From the NCBI GenBank assembly GCA_013285445.1, contig CP053448.1, positions 806,001 to 870,000 on the forward strand: 64,000 nucleotides of DNA, given 5' to 3'. The translations under genes and the position numbers were made by a program. Each line of letters opens with the position of its first letter. Position 1 is the stretch's first letter. Source of the stretch: Pseudomonadota bacterium. GTDB taxonomy: Bacteria > Pseudomonadota > Gammaproteobacteria > Xanthomonadales > Wenzhouxiangellaceae. Below, piece after piece: positions 46,876 through 55,089 of this stretch. A model generated the notes under the pieces. It was not told the DNA's origin. It did no database searches and saw only the letters and a list, made by a program, of their open reading frames with translations.

Positions 46876-47472
46876 CAGCGGTCTCCTTGCAATGGCAAAT
46901 TGCTGCGAACACACTGGAGCCCTTCGCCATGTACACGGCTTTCCCGTGCTCGGACTACTACGGCTCCTCCGCCCCCTACAGGCAGCATCAGCGGGCAACG
47001 CGCTTTTCCTTCGTCGCGAACGACGGTCGGAACTGCCTGTAGGGTTCCCACGTTCACTTTCTGCCGCTCACCAGGTGAGGTGCCCCGCTATGCCCCTGCA
47101 GCTTCGCTGCCGCTACGCCGCAGCCCTTCACGACAGCCTCCCGGCCGGCGACATCTTGACCGACAAGGGAGTTCGCCACGGTCAAGCCGTAGTTGCGCGC
47201 TGCTACCCAGCCCGTATCCGTCAGGTTGGAGCTGGTGGATCGCTCTTGAGAGGCTTTACACCACGGGTTCACTTTCGTTACACCTTCCTCGTTTGCTCGC
47301 CGGACCCATAGCATCTGACAGTGCTGCTATGTCCCGGCTTTGTCAGGGCTGCTTGCCACCCTTGCTGGCGTTCCCCAGGTCGGGCTGCCCTCAGCTTGAA
47401 CCCGGCAGCTGCGACTGCCGAGCCGCGATGGTCTCTCACCGTCGCACGGTCAGAAAGCGCCTCGTGGCGCTC

Positions 47473-47859
47473 GATGTCCCAGGTCCAGACCTGGTCCGGA
47501 CCCGTCGCTTCCAGCTGCGGTTTGACGTGGTGCTGAGCCGGGCGCTGGTTGCGGCGTTCGCGCGTCTCTTCTCGCCGGCGCAGCAGACGATACATGGTCG
47601 AGATTGAGCCCAGTACGGTGCCTTCGCTGAGCAGGGTTGCGTAGACCTGGCGCGGGGCGGCGTCCTGGAAGCGCTCGGAGTGCAGCGCATCGAGGATGCG
47701 CTGCTCTTCGGCCTCCGATAGTCCGCGACCAGTGCCCGCGGGCACCGCGGTCCGGCGCCGACGCCGGCGGTCTGGATAGCACCAGTGGCGTGGAACATTC
47801 AGGGCCCGGCAAGCTTGTGTCTTGGGTACATCCGGCGGCAGGGCGGCCAGGGTGCTCAC
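47473..47859 (-). pseudogene. IS3 OrfB, 5' exon (before the intron)
   Basis: Encodes the N-terminal part of OrfB (STLAALPPDVPKTQACRAL to GPDQVWTWDI) before the intron. Tyr in copy 1 is Trp here (QVWTWDI). It would be reached by frameshifting from OrfA at the poly-A run near 47901-47908. Confidence 0.85.
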
Positions 47860-48239
47860 GATCTGCTCCCGTCGTTGTCGCTGTCGAACAGGTGCAAGAC
47901 TTTTTTTTGGAGATCGACCAGTTGTTCGGCCACGTAGGCACGTTTCTCCAGCTTGGCGTTGACCTTCTTCAGGCGCTCGAGCTCCTTGTCGCGCGGATCG
48001 GCGGGTTTGCGGCCCGGCTGACGGGCGGCCACGCCGGCTTCGCCATGCTCGGCCAGGTCCTTGCGCCAGGTTGACAACTGACCGGCATACAGGCCCTTGC
48101 GCCGCAGCCAGGCCCCTTTCTCGCCATGCGGCAACGCATCAGCCTCGGCCAGCAACCGCTTCTTCTCGGCTACGCTGAAGCGGCGTCGGGTACGCTTCTC
48201 AAGGCGCGGGTCGGTGACAACTTCGTTGGAATCAGACAT
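47856..48239 (-). CDS. IS3 OrfA (copy 2, unfused form)
   Basis: 127 residues: same HTH protein as the N-terminus of the fused copy 1 transposase, ending LVDLQKKVLHLFDSDNDGSRS because the A run is eight long. This is the expected IS3 arrangement, with OrfA stopping just after a slippery A tract and OrfB in the -1 frame. Confidence 0.9.
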   Translation of the reverse strand: MSDSNEVVTDPRLEKRTRRRFSVAEKKRLLAEADALPHGEKGAWLRRKGLYAGQLSTWRKDLAEHGEAGVAARQPGRKPADPRDKELERLKKVNAKLEKRAYVAEQLVDLQKKVLHLFDSDNDGSRS

Positions 48240-48282
48240 CTATTCACTCCGTAAGCGCCCTGAATGTTACAGATAAAACCGA

Positions 48283-48585
48283 TCAGGTGCTGTTGGGAGA
48301 GATGTTGACACACAGGGTCATGGCCTGCGCGCCCTCATCTATTCCATATGGGCTTACGTCACAGGGACCCGGGCAATAACGACAGATATTGACCATTTTC
48401 TCCGCATGACTAACTTGTCTACAGTTACCGGGTGGATTCTGTCCACACGGCAGGCATATAAAATCACCGTAGCAGTCCCAAAATTTATGATCCACGTAGG
48501 TACATTCGTCTGCATGAGTCACTGTCAACATCACGCAAGCAGACAGCACGGTAAAAATCTTTAGGGTGATAGAAATGATTCTCAT
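48283..48585 (-). pseudogene. Small secreted Cys-rich protein gene, 3' end replaced by IS3
   Basis: Open frame of 100 residues: signal peptide MRIISITLKIFTVLSACVML...THA, then a module with eight cysteines, spaced C-x5-C-x2-C-G-x6-C-R-x11-C-R-Y-C-x3-C in its core. The last 11 residues (TLCVNISPNST) are encoded by the IS3 end at 48283-48317; the native tail lies at 44579-44631. Start ATG 48585 has AGGAGG 8 bp upstream. The Cys module is intact, so a functional product is possible. The same module occurs in the gene at 49730-50665. Not recognised as a known family. Confidence 0.7.
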
Positions 48586-48809
48586 TGGAGTAACCTCCTG
48601 TTCACAAAGGCACTAGAATTTGATTCATCTTCAAACTAACAATACATCGGTAATTCAGGGGCACTACTAAAAAGCCGCCCTAGTACGCCAATGAGAGACG
48701 AACCAACCAGCGCCTGGTTGGCAGCTGCGAAAGCCGAATTGATGCAGGTCGTCCGAAAACTCTCATCGGACGTCCAATTCATGGCATTCAAATAGGCGAA
48801 ACGCATTAA

Positions 48810-49604
48810 TCAGTCGAAGTATGCAATGTCCTGAATAGAGTAGAGCGCCGCATCGAGAGCGGTCCCACGAATGGCCGCACGTGAACCCTTGAGTCGTTCA
48901 AGGCTGATTTGAGTTAGACCTAGAGACTTCGCCATCGATCTGGCCTCCTCCAAGTCAGCCGCCCGCTCTAGTATTCCGCATACGTCCTGACCATATCCGA
49001 GCAGCACTACCAAATGCTGGCGTGCACGCGGGCTTGAGCGCATGCACGCCCAATCAATGTCAACTTCGCCGATTGGGTGTGATTCGTGGATACGCCCCCA
49101 AAGCCAGGTAAGATCAAATTCAGAACTTCCCTGAGTTCCAGATGCGTCTCGAAATTCAGTGAGCACGTCCGCAATCCGAGACGCATTAACGTCTGCGGGA
49201 GCCGTGTATGTAATCATCCTAAAATCGAAGCGCTGAAAGGACTCACCATTTATGGAAAGCGCCGGCGCTACAGAGAAAAAGTGCTGAGCTCTATTGCCGA
49301 TCAACTCCTCGAAGGAATTCAGATTCTCAGCAAGCGGTATCGCGAACCGATGCGCGTCTGCAAGTCTCTCTGTTAGATCAGGCTCTCCCGGTATGGGAGC
49401 GCAAGTTTTTTCCATTCCGTCCTGTAGCGTTGCTTGATCCGTGGCGACCTGGAGTACATCTTGAGCAGATGCAATCCCGAACGTCAGAAAGATCAATCCC
49501 AGTGCGCTAGCGACTGTAGTTGATAAAGGCGCAACCCGGCTCTCAGGTCGACTCAAACCCGGAACGATAGAGGGGCACCTTCCTTCGGTAGCTATTGGTC
49601 GCAT
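48810..49604 (-). CDS. Unrecognised secreted protein
   Basis: 264 residues, not recognised. N-terminal hydrophobic segment about 29-47 (ASALGLIFLTFGIASAQ) is a signal sequence preceded by an unusually long n-region; a shorter start may be used. The mature part is mixed alpha/beta with four cysteines spread out (CAPI, WACM, DVCG) rather than a Cys-rich module. It lies between the two Cys-module genes on the same strand (225 bp and 126 bp gaps), suggesting one unit. Confidence 0.6.
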   Translation of the reverse strand: MRPIATEGRCPSIVPGLSRPESRVAPLSTTVASALGLIFLTFGIASAQDVLQVATDQATLQDGMEKTCAPIPGEPDLTERLADAHRFAIPLAENLNSFEELIGNRAQHFFSVAPALSINGESFQRFDFRMITYTAPADVNASRIADVLTEFRDASGTQGSSEFDLTWLWGRIHESHPIGEVDIDWACMRSSPRARQHLVVLLGYGQDVCGILERAADLEEARSMAKSLGLTQISLERLKGSRAAIRGTALDAALYSIQDIAYFD

Positions 49605-49729
49605 GATATCCTCAACAAAGTGGGTTTCGAACGAAGCGACCTTGGAGACCGGGAGCCAAGGGCGTCAAACGGTTGACGCCCATGACTCTCCGGTACACTC
49701 AAGCGCATTCAGCTCAGAAACGGATCCGA

Positions 49730-50665
49730 TTAATCACCACCATGCAGAAGCTGGTTATTAATCCCCAGTTCTAAATTCTCTGCGGAGCCAATAATCAGAT
49801 CTTCCGCTGATTGAACATGACCAATGCTGAAGTGACCTTCACGCTCGGTCTCATTCGCAATAATCAGGGTTTGACCAAGCAACTGCTCGTCAGCAGCATC
49901 GTATGAGGAGATCAAGAGACCAACATCATCATCAGATAGGGGAAATAGTTCCGTTTTCAGGTTAACGGTCATGGGTAAAGCAAGCTGGTACTCCTTACTC
50001 GGAGGATCGTCAAGCAGCGCGGAAATTCGAGCGGGATTATTCGCATGCTTGACAGCACGCAACGTATACAACTCGGAGAGTTCCGGTGAAGCATGGTAGA
50101 TGGCTTGGGATTCCCTGAGCAATGAAATTGGGCGATACTGCTCGTCATACCAGTACGCCAAAAGTGCGGCGGCATGGGTGGGGAACTCTTGTGATAACCT
50201 CACGAATGTGTCATCCGCCGGAGAAAATTCAAGACGAAACGCGATTCCGTCTTTCAATTCCTCAGGAGTCTGCGTATCAGTGGCCTGACCCATCCATTGC
50301 TCGGATACCTTTTGGGAAAATCCGCGGTCTTCAACGCCGTAGGTCGAATAGGTGCATTTTCCTATACAGTACCGGCAAACTGTGCCGGTCAAAAAGCCCG
50401 ATCCAACTTCTCTGCATCCAAACCCAGGATGATCGCCACAATCTATACACGTGTGGCCGCCAACGGTACAATCAAATCGAGCTTGAGTCTTACAAGCAGT
50501 GGTGCACTCTGCGCAACCGGCAAGCGCCTTATTGCTGTCAAGCGCCCCTAACTCAAGAACTGCAAGCCCAAAGGTAAGCAGGGCGGATGCCGCAAGAACC
50601 GCCAGCGTAGTACTCGATGATTGGATTCCAACAGCCAACTTCTGGATAAAATTCCAGTATTTCAT
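49730..50665 (-). CDS. Secreted or anchored protein with Cys-rich module and unrecognised C-terminal domain
   Basis: 311 residues from ATG 50665 (MKYWNFIQKL), with GGGAGG about 8 bp upstream. Hydrophobic helix about 19-38, then a ten-cysteine region about 50-110 with the spacing C-x6-C-x2-C-G-x6-C-R-x11-C-R-Y-C-x3-C and the shared ending YG, matching the truncated neighbour. A 200-residue domain follows (about 115-311), predicted alpha/beta and rich in acidic residues, with no recognised motif. First gene of the minus-strand trio 50665-48283. Confidence 0.65.
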   Translation of the reverse strand: MKYWNFIQKLAVGIQSSSTTLAVLAASALLTFGLAVLELGALDSNKALAGCAECTTACKTQARFDCTVGGHTCIDCGDHPGFGCREVGSGFLTGTVCRYCIGKCTYSTYGVEDRGFSQKVSEQWMGQATDTQTPEELKDGIAFRLEFSPADDTFVRLSQEFPTHAAALLAYWYDEQYRPISLLRESQAIYHASPELSELYTLRAVKHANNPARISALLDDPPSKEYQLALPMTVNLKTELFPLSDDDVGLLISSYDAADEQLLGQTLIIANETEREGHFSIGHVQSAEDLIIGSAENLELGINNQLLHGGD

Positions 50666-50731
50666 AGCTAAGCCTCCCATGTGCCAAATTGTTCTGATAT
50701 CGCTTCCCTGACAGTAAGGTAAAAAAATCAA

Positions 50732-51120
50732 GTTTTCGATGTCAACCCCCTGGATGGCTCATCGGATTGTGGCGCGCCCTATACTAGGGATTACGCGGCG
50801 TCGCGGTTTGGGAGGAGCCGCTTCCACTGACTAGAGTGCCGGGGCGGGAAGACCGCACGCGCCCAAAGGCGTATGCGGTCAACGGATCCCCGGACGGGGG
50901 TCTAAGGTACCCTTCCGCTTGGCTTCTGTGCGTCTGAAGCGGTCTCGGAACTAGAATCGGATTCCGAACCAGCCTCAGATTCCGTCTTCACTCGCCGAGA
51001 TAGGGCAGGACCAGCGGTGCCTCCAGGAAAGTTTCATGGGCGGGTTAGGCGTGGAGGTACTCTATGTTGCTCTGAGCCACATAACCTCACCTGACCGGCA
51101 TCGAGAAATCGGTAGCATCG
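50732..51120. other. Intergenic stretch with hairpin before the IS91-type remnant
   Basis: No gene seen. Base composition switches from AT-rich to GC-rich near 50760. A hairpin GACCGCA...TGCGGTC (50851-50880) with inner GCGCC/GGCG pairing is followed by CCCCGGACGGGG. These may belong to the 5' terminus of the IS91-type element; no defined end is identified. Confidence 0.4.
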
Positions 51121-52943
51121 ATGGCCCTAGCCAAGGGATCGGGGCTTGTCGAACACCTTGCTGACGCCGGCAAACAGTTGCCCAGTCATGTGCGGCAGGC
51201 GTTCGATGGCTACCTGCAATGCGGTCGGCTGGAGCACGGTTTCCTGCGTCTTCACGCGCGACGGCTTCGCTCAGGGGCTTCTTGCCTTCAGCAAACCGCC
51301 CCATCGCTCCCGCCTGCGCTGCGATACCTGCCACGCCGAGCACCTGCTGGCGTTCAGCTGCAAGCGCCGCGGATTCTGCCCAAGTTGCGGTGCTCGCCGG
51401 ATGGCCGATGGTGCAGCCTGGCTGGTCGACCAGGTTTTTCCCGAGCGGCCGATCAGACAATGGGTTCTGAGTCTCCCCTTCCCGCTGCGGTTTCTGCTGG
51501 CCACGCACCCGATGCTGATTGGCCGGGTGCTTGGCATCGTCTACCGTGTCATTGCCGGCCATCTGATCCGGCAGGCCGGCTTGACGCAGCAGTCGGCCCG
51601 CACGGGTGCGGTGACCCTCATCCAGCGCAGGCAATGGAAAGCGGGCGGTTTTCCCGTCAGGGAAAGAAGCGCGCTTGGAATGCCGTCGCGCGTGATTCGG
51701 CTCGGCCCTGAACCTCAACATTCATTTCCACATGCTGTTTGTCGATGGGGTCTACGTGGTGGATTCGCACCACGGCACCTGGCCACGCTTCCAGTGGGTG
51801 CGCGAACCGACATCGGCCCAACTGACGCAACTGGTCCACACCATCGCTCGGCGGGTAGGGCGGCTGCTGGAACGCGAAGGGTTACTGGAGCGCGATACCG
51901 AACAGCTCGATCTGGGCGAAGCACCCGACGAGGAGGACCCGATCCCCGACCTGGTCGGGCATTCCATCACCTACCGCATTGCCGTCGGCCCGCATCGGGG
52001 TCGCAAGGTATGCCACTAATGCAACCGGCGGAATTGCCTCATTCAGGGCTACGGACGGACTCGCCTGCAAGGCAAAGTGACGAAGGCATAGTAGACCTAC
52101 GTCGAGTCACTTTAACGCCGCAGGCGGATTCGTCCGGAGCCCCCGTTGGGCTTGCCTCTCGGCGTCCGTGGACTGCGTTCTCGGCGCTTGATGTAGACCG
52201 GGCTACACCGGCGCGCCGACGCCTTGTCACGAACGCCGAGAGACAAGCTGAATGCGGCAATTCCACCGGTTGCATTAGTGTTGCTCCAGACCCTGCCGAT
52301 TTGCGATGAGGAGGACTGGGCAACTGGCGGTCCCGGCAACATGGCTGGCTTCTCTCTGCACGCCGGTGTCGCGGTCAAAGCCTGCCAGCGCGACAAGCTT
52401 GAGCGGCTGTGCCGATACATCTGCCGGCCTCCCGTCTCCGAAAAGCGCCTGTTCCTGACCGCACGCGGCGAGATCGGCTACACGCTAAAGACCCCGTACC
52501 GGGACGGGACGACGCATGTAATCTTCGAGCCACTGGATTTCATCGCCCGGCTGGCCGCGCTCGTCCCGCCGCCGCGCCAGAATCTCACTCGCTTCCATGG
52601 GGTGTTCGCACCCAATAGTCCCCATCGGGCCCGGATCACGCCGGCCCGCCGGGGCCGGGGCGCGAAGCCCACAAAGCCAACCCAAACCGAAGACCGCACA
52701 CCGGCTGAGCAACGCTCGGCGATGCAATGGGCGAAGCGCCTCAAGCGGGTTTTTCAGGTAGATGTGGAGACCTGTCCGAAATGTGGGGGCACGGTCCAGA
52801 TCATCGCGAGCATCGAAGACCTGCCGGTCATCGAGCGGATCCTGAATCATCTGGCCAAAAACGATCTTCCTGGACTGTGGCCGGACAGCCGGGCACCGCC
52901 TGGCACAGGCAGGCCGGCCGAGCGTCCCGGCTTGCATCACTGA
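51121..52943 (+). pseudogene. Decayed IS91-family (Y2 rolling-circle) transposase
   Basis: Fragments of one protein in three frames: LPSHVRQAFDGYLQCGRLEHGF (frame of 51121), zinc-ribbon CDTC...CKRRGFCPSCGARRMADGAA to RTGAVTLIQR (frame of 51146, to about 51630), GSALNLNIHFHMLFVDGVYVV (from about 51704) and, after a MITE at 52014-52280, LQTLPICDEE to the stop at 52943 with KTPYRDGTTHVIFEPLDFIARL. About 65-70 nt of foreign sequence separate LIQR from GSALN. At least two frameshifts plus the MITE make it non-functional. Confidence 0.85.
52014..52280. mobile_element. MITE-like non-autonomous element, copy 2
   Basis: 267 bp; 33-bp terminal inverted repeats (52014-52046, 52248-52280) with two mismatches, starting CACTAATGCAACC. 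The internal hairpin half is closely similar to copy 1 (for example GCCTGCAAGGCAAAGTG and ACGCCGCAGGCGGATT). It is about 70 bp shorter than copy 1 in the right half. Splits the IS91-type transposase between GRKV and LQTLP. Confidence 0.85.
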
Positions 52944-53492
52944 AACGCAGGAAACCGGTTTCAGGCCGCGTTCCATCCGGGCGCGGCCCGGTGGCGCTCG
53001 TGCCGGATAGGACAATGCTGGCAAAGCGGGGCTACTGGGGCTGCTCGACTGGCTCCTACAGGGTGGAATGGGAAGGAATTCGGCGTGCTGGGGACTTTGG
53101 CAAGCGTCCGGGGCCAGCCTGGCACGGCTCCGGATACCGTTGGAAATCAGGAAATAGGGCGCTTATACTTCCTATACTCTCCTGGACTGTGGCCGGACAG
53201 CCGGGCACCGCCTGGCACAGGCAGGCCGGCCGAGCGTCCCGGCTTGCATCACTGAAACGCAGGAAACCGGTTTCAGGCCGCGTTCCATCCGGGCGCGGCC
53301 CGGTGGCGCTCGTGCCGGATAGGACAATGCTGGCAAAGCGGGGCTACTGGGGCTGCTCGACTGGCTCCTACAGGGTGGAATGGGAAGGAATTCGGCGTGC
53401 TGGGGACTTTGGCAAGCGTCCGGGGCCAGCCTGGCACGGCTCCGGATACCGTTGGAAATCAGGAAATAGGGCGCTTATACTTCCTATACTCT
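52869..53492 (+). repeat. 312-bp tandem duplication at the 3' end of the IS91-type element
   Basis: Two adjacent copies (52869-53180, 53181-53492) that look identical. The unit begins inside the last 75 bp of the transposase and ends CTTCCTATACTCT. 312 is divisible by three, so one frame runs through both copies, but it is not a protein. The next base region is the IS630 copy 3. It covers the otherwise gene-free 52944-53494. Confidence 0.93.
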
Positions 53493-53496
53493 CTTA

Positions 53497-54592
53497 TTAA
53501 CCCGGCAACCAAATAGCTATGGTATAATGCGAGCATGGATAAAGAAGACGCTCGCACACTTGATCCGGCCGCGCAGGAAGAGAAGCGTAAAACAGCAGTT
53601 CGTCTTTCCAAGCGCGGGTTCACTCACAAAGACATTGCCGACCAGGTTGGTGTTCATTACCTGACGGTGGGACGTTGGCTGGCGAAGTATCGGGAAGGCG
53701 GGATGAAGGCCCTGCTGTCTCAGGTTCGTGGTCGTCGCCTGGGTTCGGGCCGACAGCTGAACGCGGAGCAAGAACAACGCCTTCAGCAGTTGTTGATCGA
53801 CAAGACACCGGATCAGCTCAAGCTTCAATACGCGCTTTGGACGCGCCAAGCTGTGCAGCAGTTGATCAAGCAAGAAACTGGCCTTAGGGTGCCGATCCGC
53901 TCGGTGGGCGAATACCTCAAGCGGTGGGGCTTTACGGTTCAGAAGCCGAAGAAGCAGGCCTATGAGCAGCGCCCGGCTGAGGTTCAGCGATGGTTGGACG
54001 ATGAGTATCCAGCTATACAGGCCCGGGCAAAGGCAGAAAAGGCAGAGATTCACTGGGGCGACGAGACGGGACTGCGCAGTGACTCTCAGCATACCCGTGG
54101 ATACGCACCGAAAGGAAAGACCCCTGTCATTCGCCTGAGTGCGAAACGCGAGTCCATCAATCTGATCTCGACTGTCACCAACCAGGGAAAGGTTCGATTC
54201 CGGTTCTTCGAGGGCAGCATGAACGCCGATATTTTGATCGATTTTATGAAGCGGCTGATCAAGGATGCCGACCGCAAAGTCTTTCTGATTCTGGATAACC
54301 TGCGGGTTCACCATGCCAAGGTCGTCAAAAGCTGGCTGACCGAGCACAGCGACGAAATTGAGGTGTTCTACTTGCCGGCTTACTCTCCGGAGCTCAATCC
54401 CGACGAGTATTTGAATTGCGACCTTAAGGCCGGAGTCCACACTGGTACTCCGGCGCGCAACAAAAAGCAGCTCAAGAGCAAGGCAATGGCTCACCTGCAG
54501 AAACTGCAAAAGTTGCCCGCGAGAGTTATGAGTTACTTTCAAGCGGAACCCATTCAATACGCAGCGGCATAGCTATTTGATTGCCGGGTTAA
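53497..54592 (+). mobile_element. IS630-family insertion sequence, copy 3 (diverged)
   Basis: 1096 bp, terminal repeats TTAACCCGGCAA... matching 21 of 22 positions, flanked by TA (53495-53496 and 54593-54594). Related to copies 1 and 2 but clearly a different lineage. Sits between the IS91-type repeat and lspA, which it truncates. Confidence 0.92.
53535..54572 (+). CDS. IS630-family transposase (copy 3)
   Basis: 345 residues; same architecture as the other copies with HTH KDIADQVGVHYLTVGRW and DDE residues in WGDETGL, LILDNLRVHH and LNPDEYLN. TATAAT at 53523-53528, again 6 bp before the ATG, without a ribosome site. Confidence 0.95.
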   Translation: MDKEDARTLDPAAQEEKRKTAVRLSKRGFTHKDIADQVGVHYLTVGRWLAKYREGGMKALLSQVRGRRLGSGRQLNAEQEQRLQQLLIDKTPDQLKLQYALWTRQAVQQLIKQETGLRVPIRSVGEYLKRWGFTVQKPKKQAYEQRPAEVQRWLDDEYPAIQARAKAEKAEIHWGDETGLRSDSQHTRGYAPKGKTPVIRLSAKRESINLISTVTNQGKVRFRFFEGSMNADILIDFMKRLIKDADRKVFLILDNLRVHHAKVVKSWLTEHSDEIEVFYLPAYSPELNPDEYLNCDLKAGVHTGTPARNKKQLKSKAMAHLQKLQKLPARVMSYFQAEPIQYAAA

Positions 54593-54599
54593 TAATATC

Positions 54600-54950
54600 G
54601 TGCACATGATGAACCCTGGCGCTGCATTCAGCTTGCTAGCTGATGCTGGTGGCTGGCAACGCTATTTCTTTATTGCATTAGCATCTGGCGTATCAGTTTG
54701 GTTGGTTTGGACAATGCGGCAGTGTCCAAACCGGCTTGAAGCGGCGAGCTATTCGTTGGTGCTTGGTGGTGCATTGGGCAACATGGTTGATCGTGTATGG
54801 CGAGGATCGGTAGTGGACTTTCTTGATTTTCACTGGAGCAATTCTCATTGGCCAGCATTCAATCTGGCTGATACAGCGATATTCATAGGGGTATGTATTT
54901 TGATTGTTGGTACCATAGGCCGTAGAAATGATCCAGCCCATGATGGGTGA
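54600..54950 (+). pseudogene. lspA: Lipoprotein signal peptidase, 5'-truncated by IS630
   Basis: 116 residues remain; LspA is normally about 160-170. The catalytic Asp motifs are present: GGALGNMVDR and FNLADTAIFIG, as is PGAAFSLLADAGGWQRYFF. Around 50 N-terminal residues, including the first membrane helix, are missing, replaced by the IS630 right end. A second LspA is common in heavy-metal resistance islands, and this one lies next to CDF and Czc genes. Probably non-functional. Confidence 0.88.
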
Positions 54951-55052
54951 GATAGCAGCAACCGTAATAACAACGAAGAAATGAGGTAAGTAGGAACACG
55001 TTCCATCATGAAATAGTGGAGCGTGTGGTTTCATCTATTAACTTCGAAATAG

Positions 55053-55080
55053 TCTCCGCTCTCGCCGGTGCTTGCGGAGA
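55053..55080. terminator. Weak hairpin between lspA remnant and CDF gene
   Basis: TCTCCGC (55053-55059) pairs with GCGGAGA (55074-55080) around a 14-nt loop, 10 bp from the end of the convergent CDF gene. No T-run on either side longer than three. Confidence 0.3.
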
Positions 55081-55089
55081 ACATCTCTC

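Larger units (their letters stand above)
45348..47472 (-). mobile_element. Group II intron inserted in IS3 OrfB
   Basis: Boundaries come from comparison with copy 1: upstream exon ...GGGACATC, downstream exon ACGAAGCTG. The insert is 2125 bp, ends CCCTAC (AY 3' rule), and holds domain V at 45411-45444 and a reverse transcriptase gene in the domain IV position. The canonical 5' GTGCGAC motif lies at 47441-47447, 25 nt inside the insert, behind a small AGCGCC/GGCGCT hairpin. Bases 46876-47440 hold the 5' ribozyme domains with no gene. Confidence 0.88.
44632..48317 (-). mobile_element. IS3-type insertion sequence, copy 2, carrying a group II intron
   Basis: 3686 bp. Removing the 2125-bp intron leaves 1561 bp, one base shorter than copy 1 because of the shorter poly-A run. 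Same ends as copy 1, with TGTCAACAT at 44639 and its complement ending at 48310. Inserted into a small Cys-rich secreted-protein gene. Confidence 0.88.

Noticed and set aside
50851..50880. Integron attC site
   Set aside because: A hairpin is present but the conserved core-site sequences and a neighbouring integrase are absent.
52727..53500. Protein encoded by the 312-bp tandem repeat
   Set aside because: Open only because the repeat length is divisible by three; the natural transposase stop is at 52943 in another frame.
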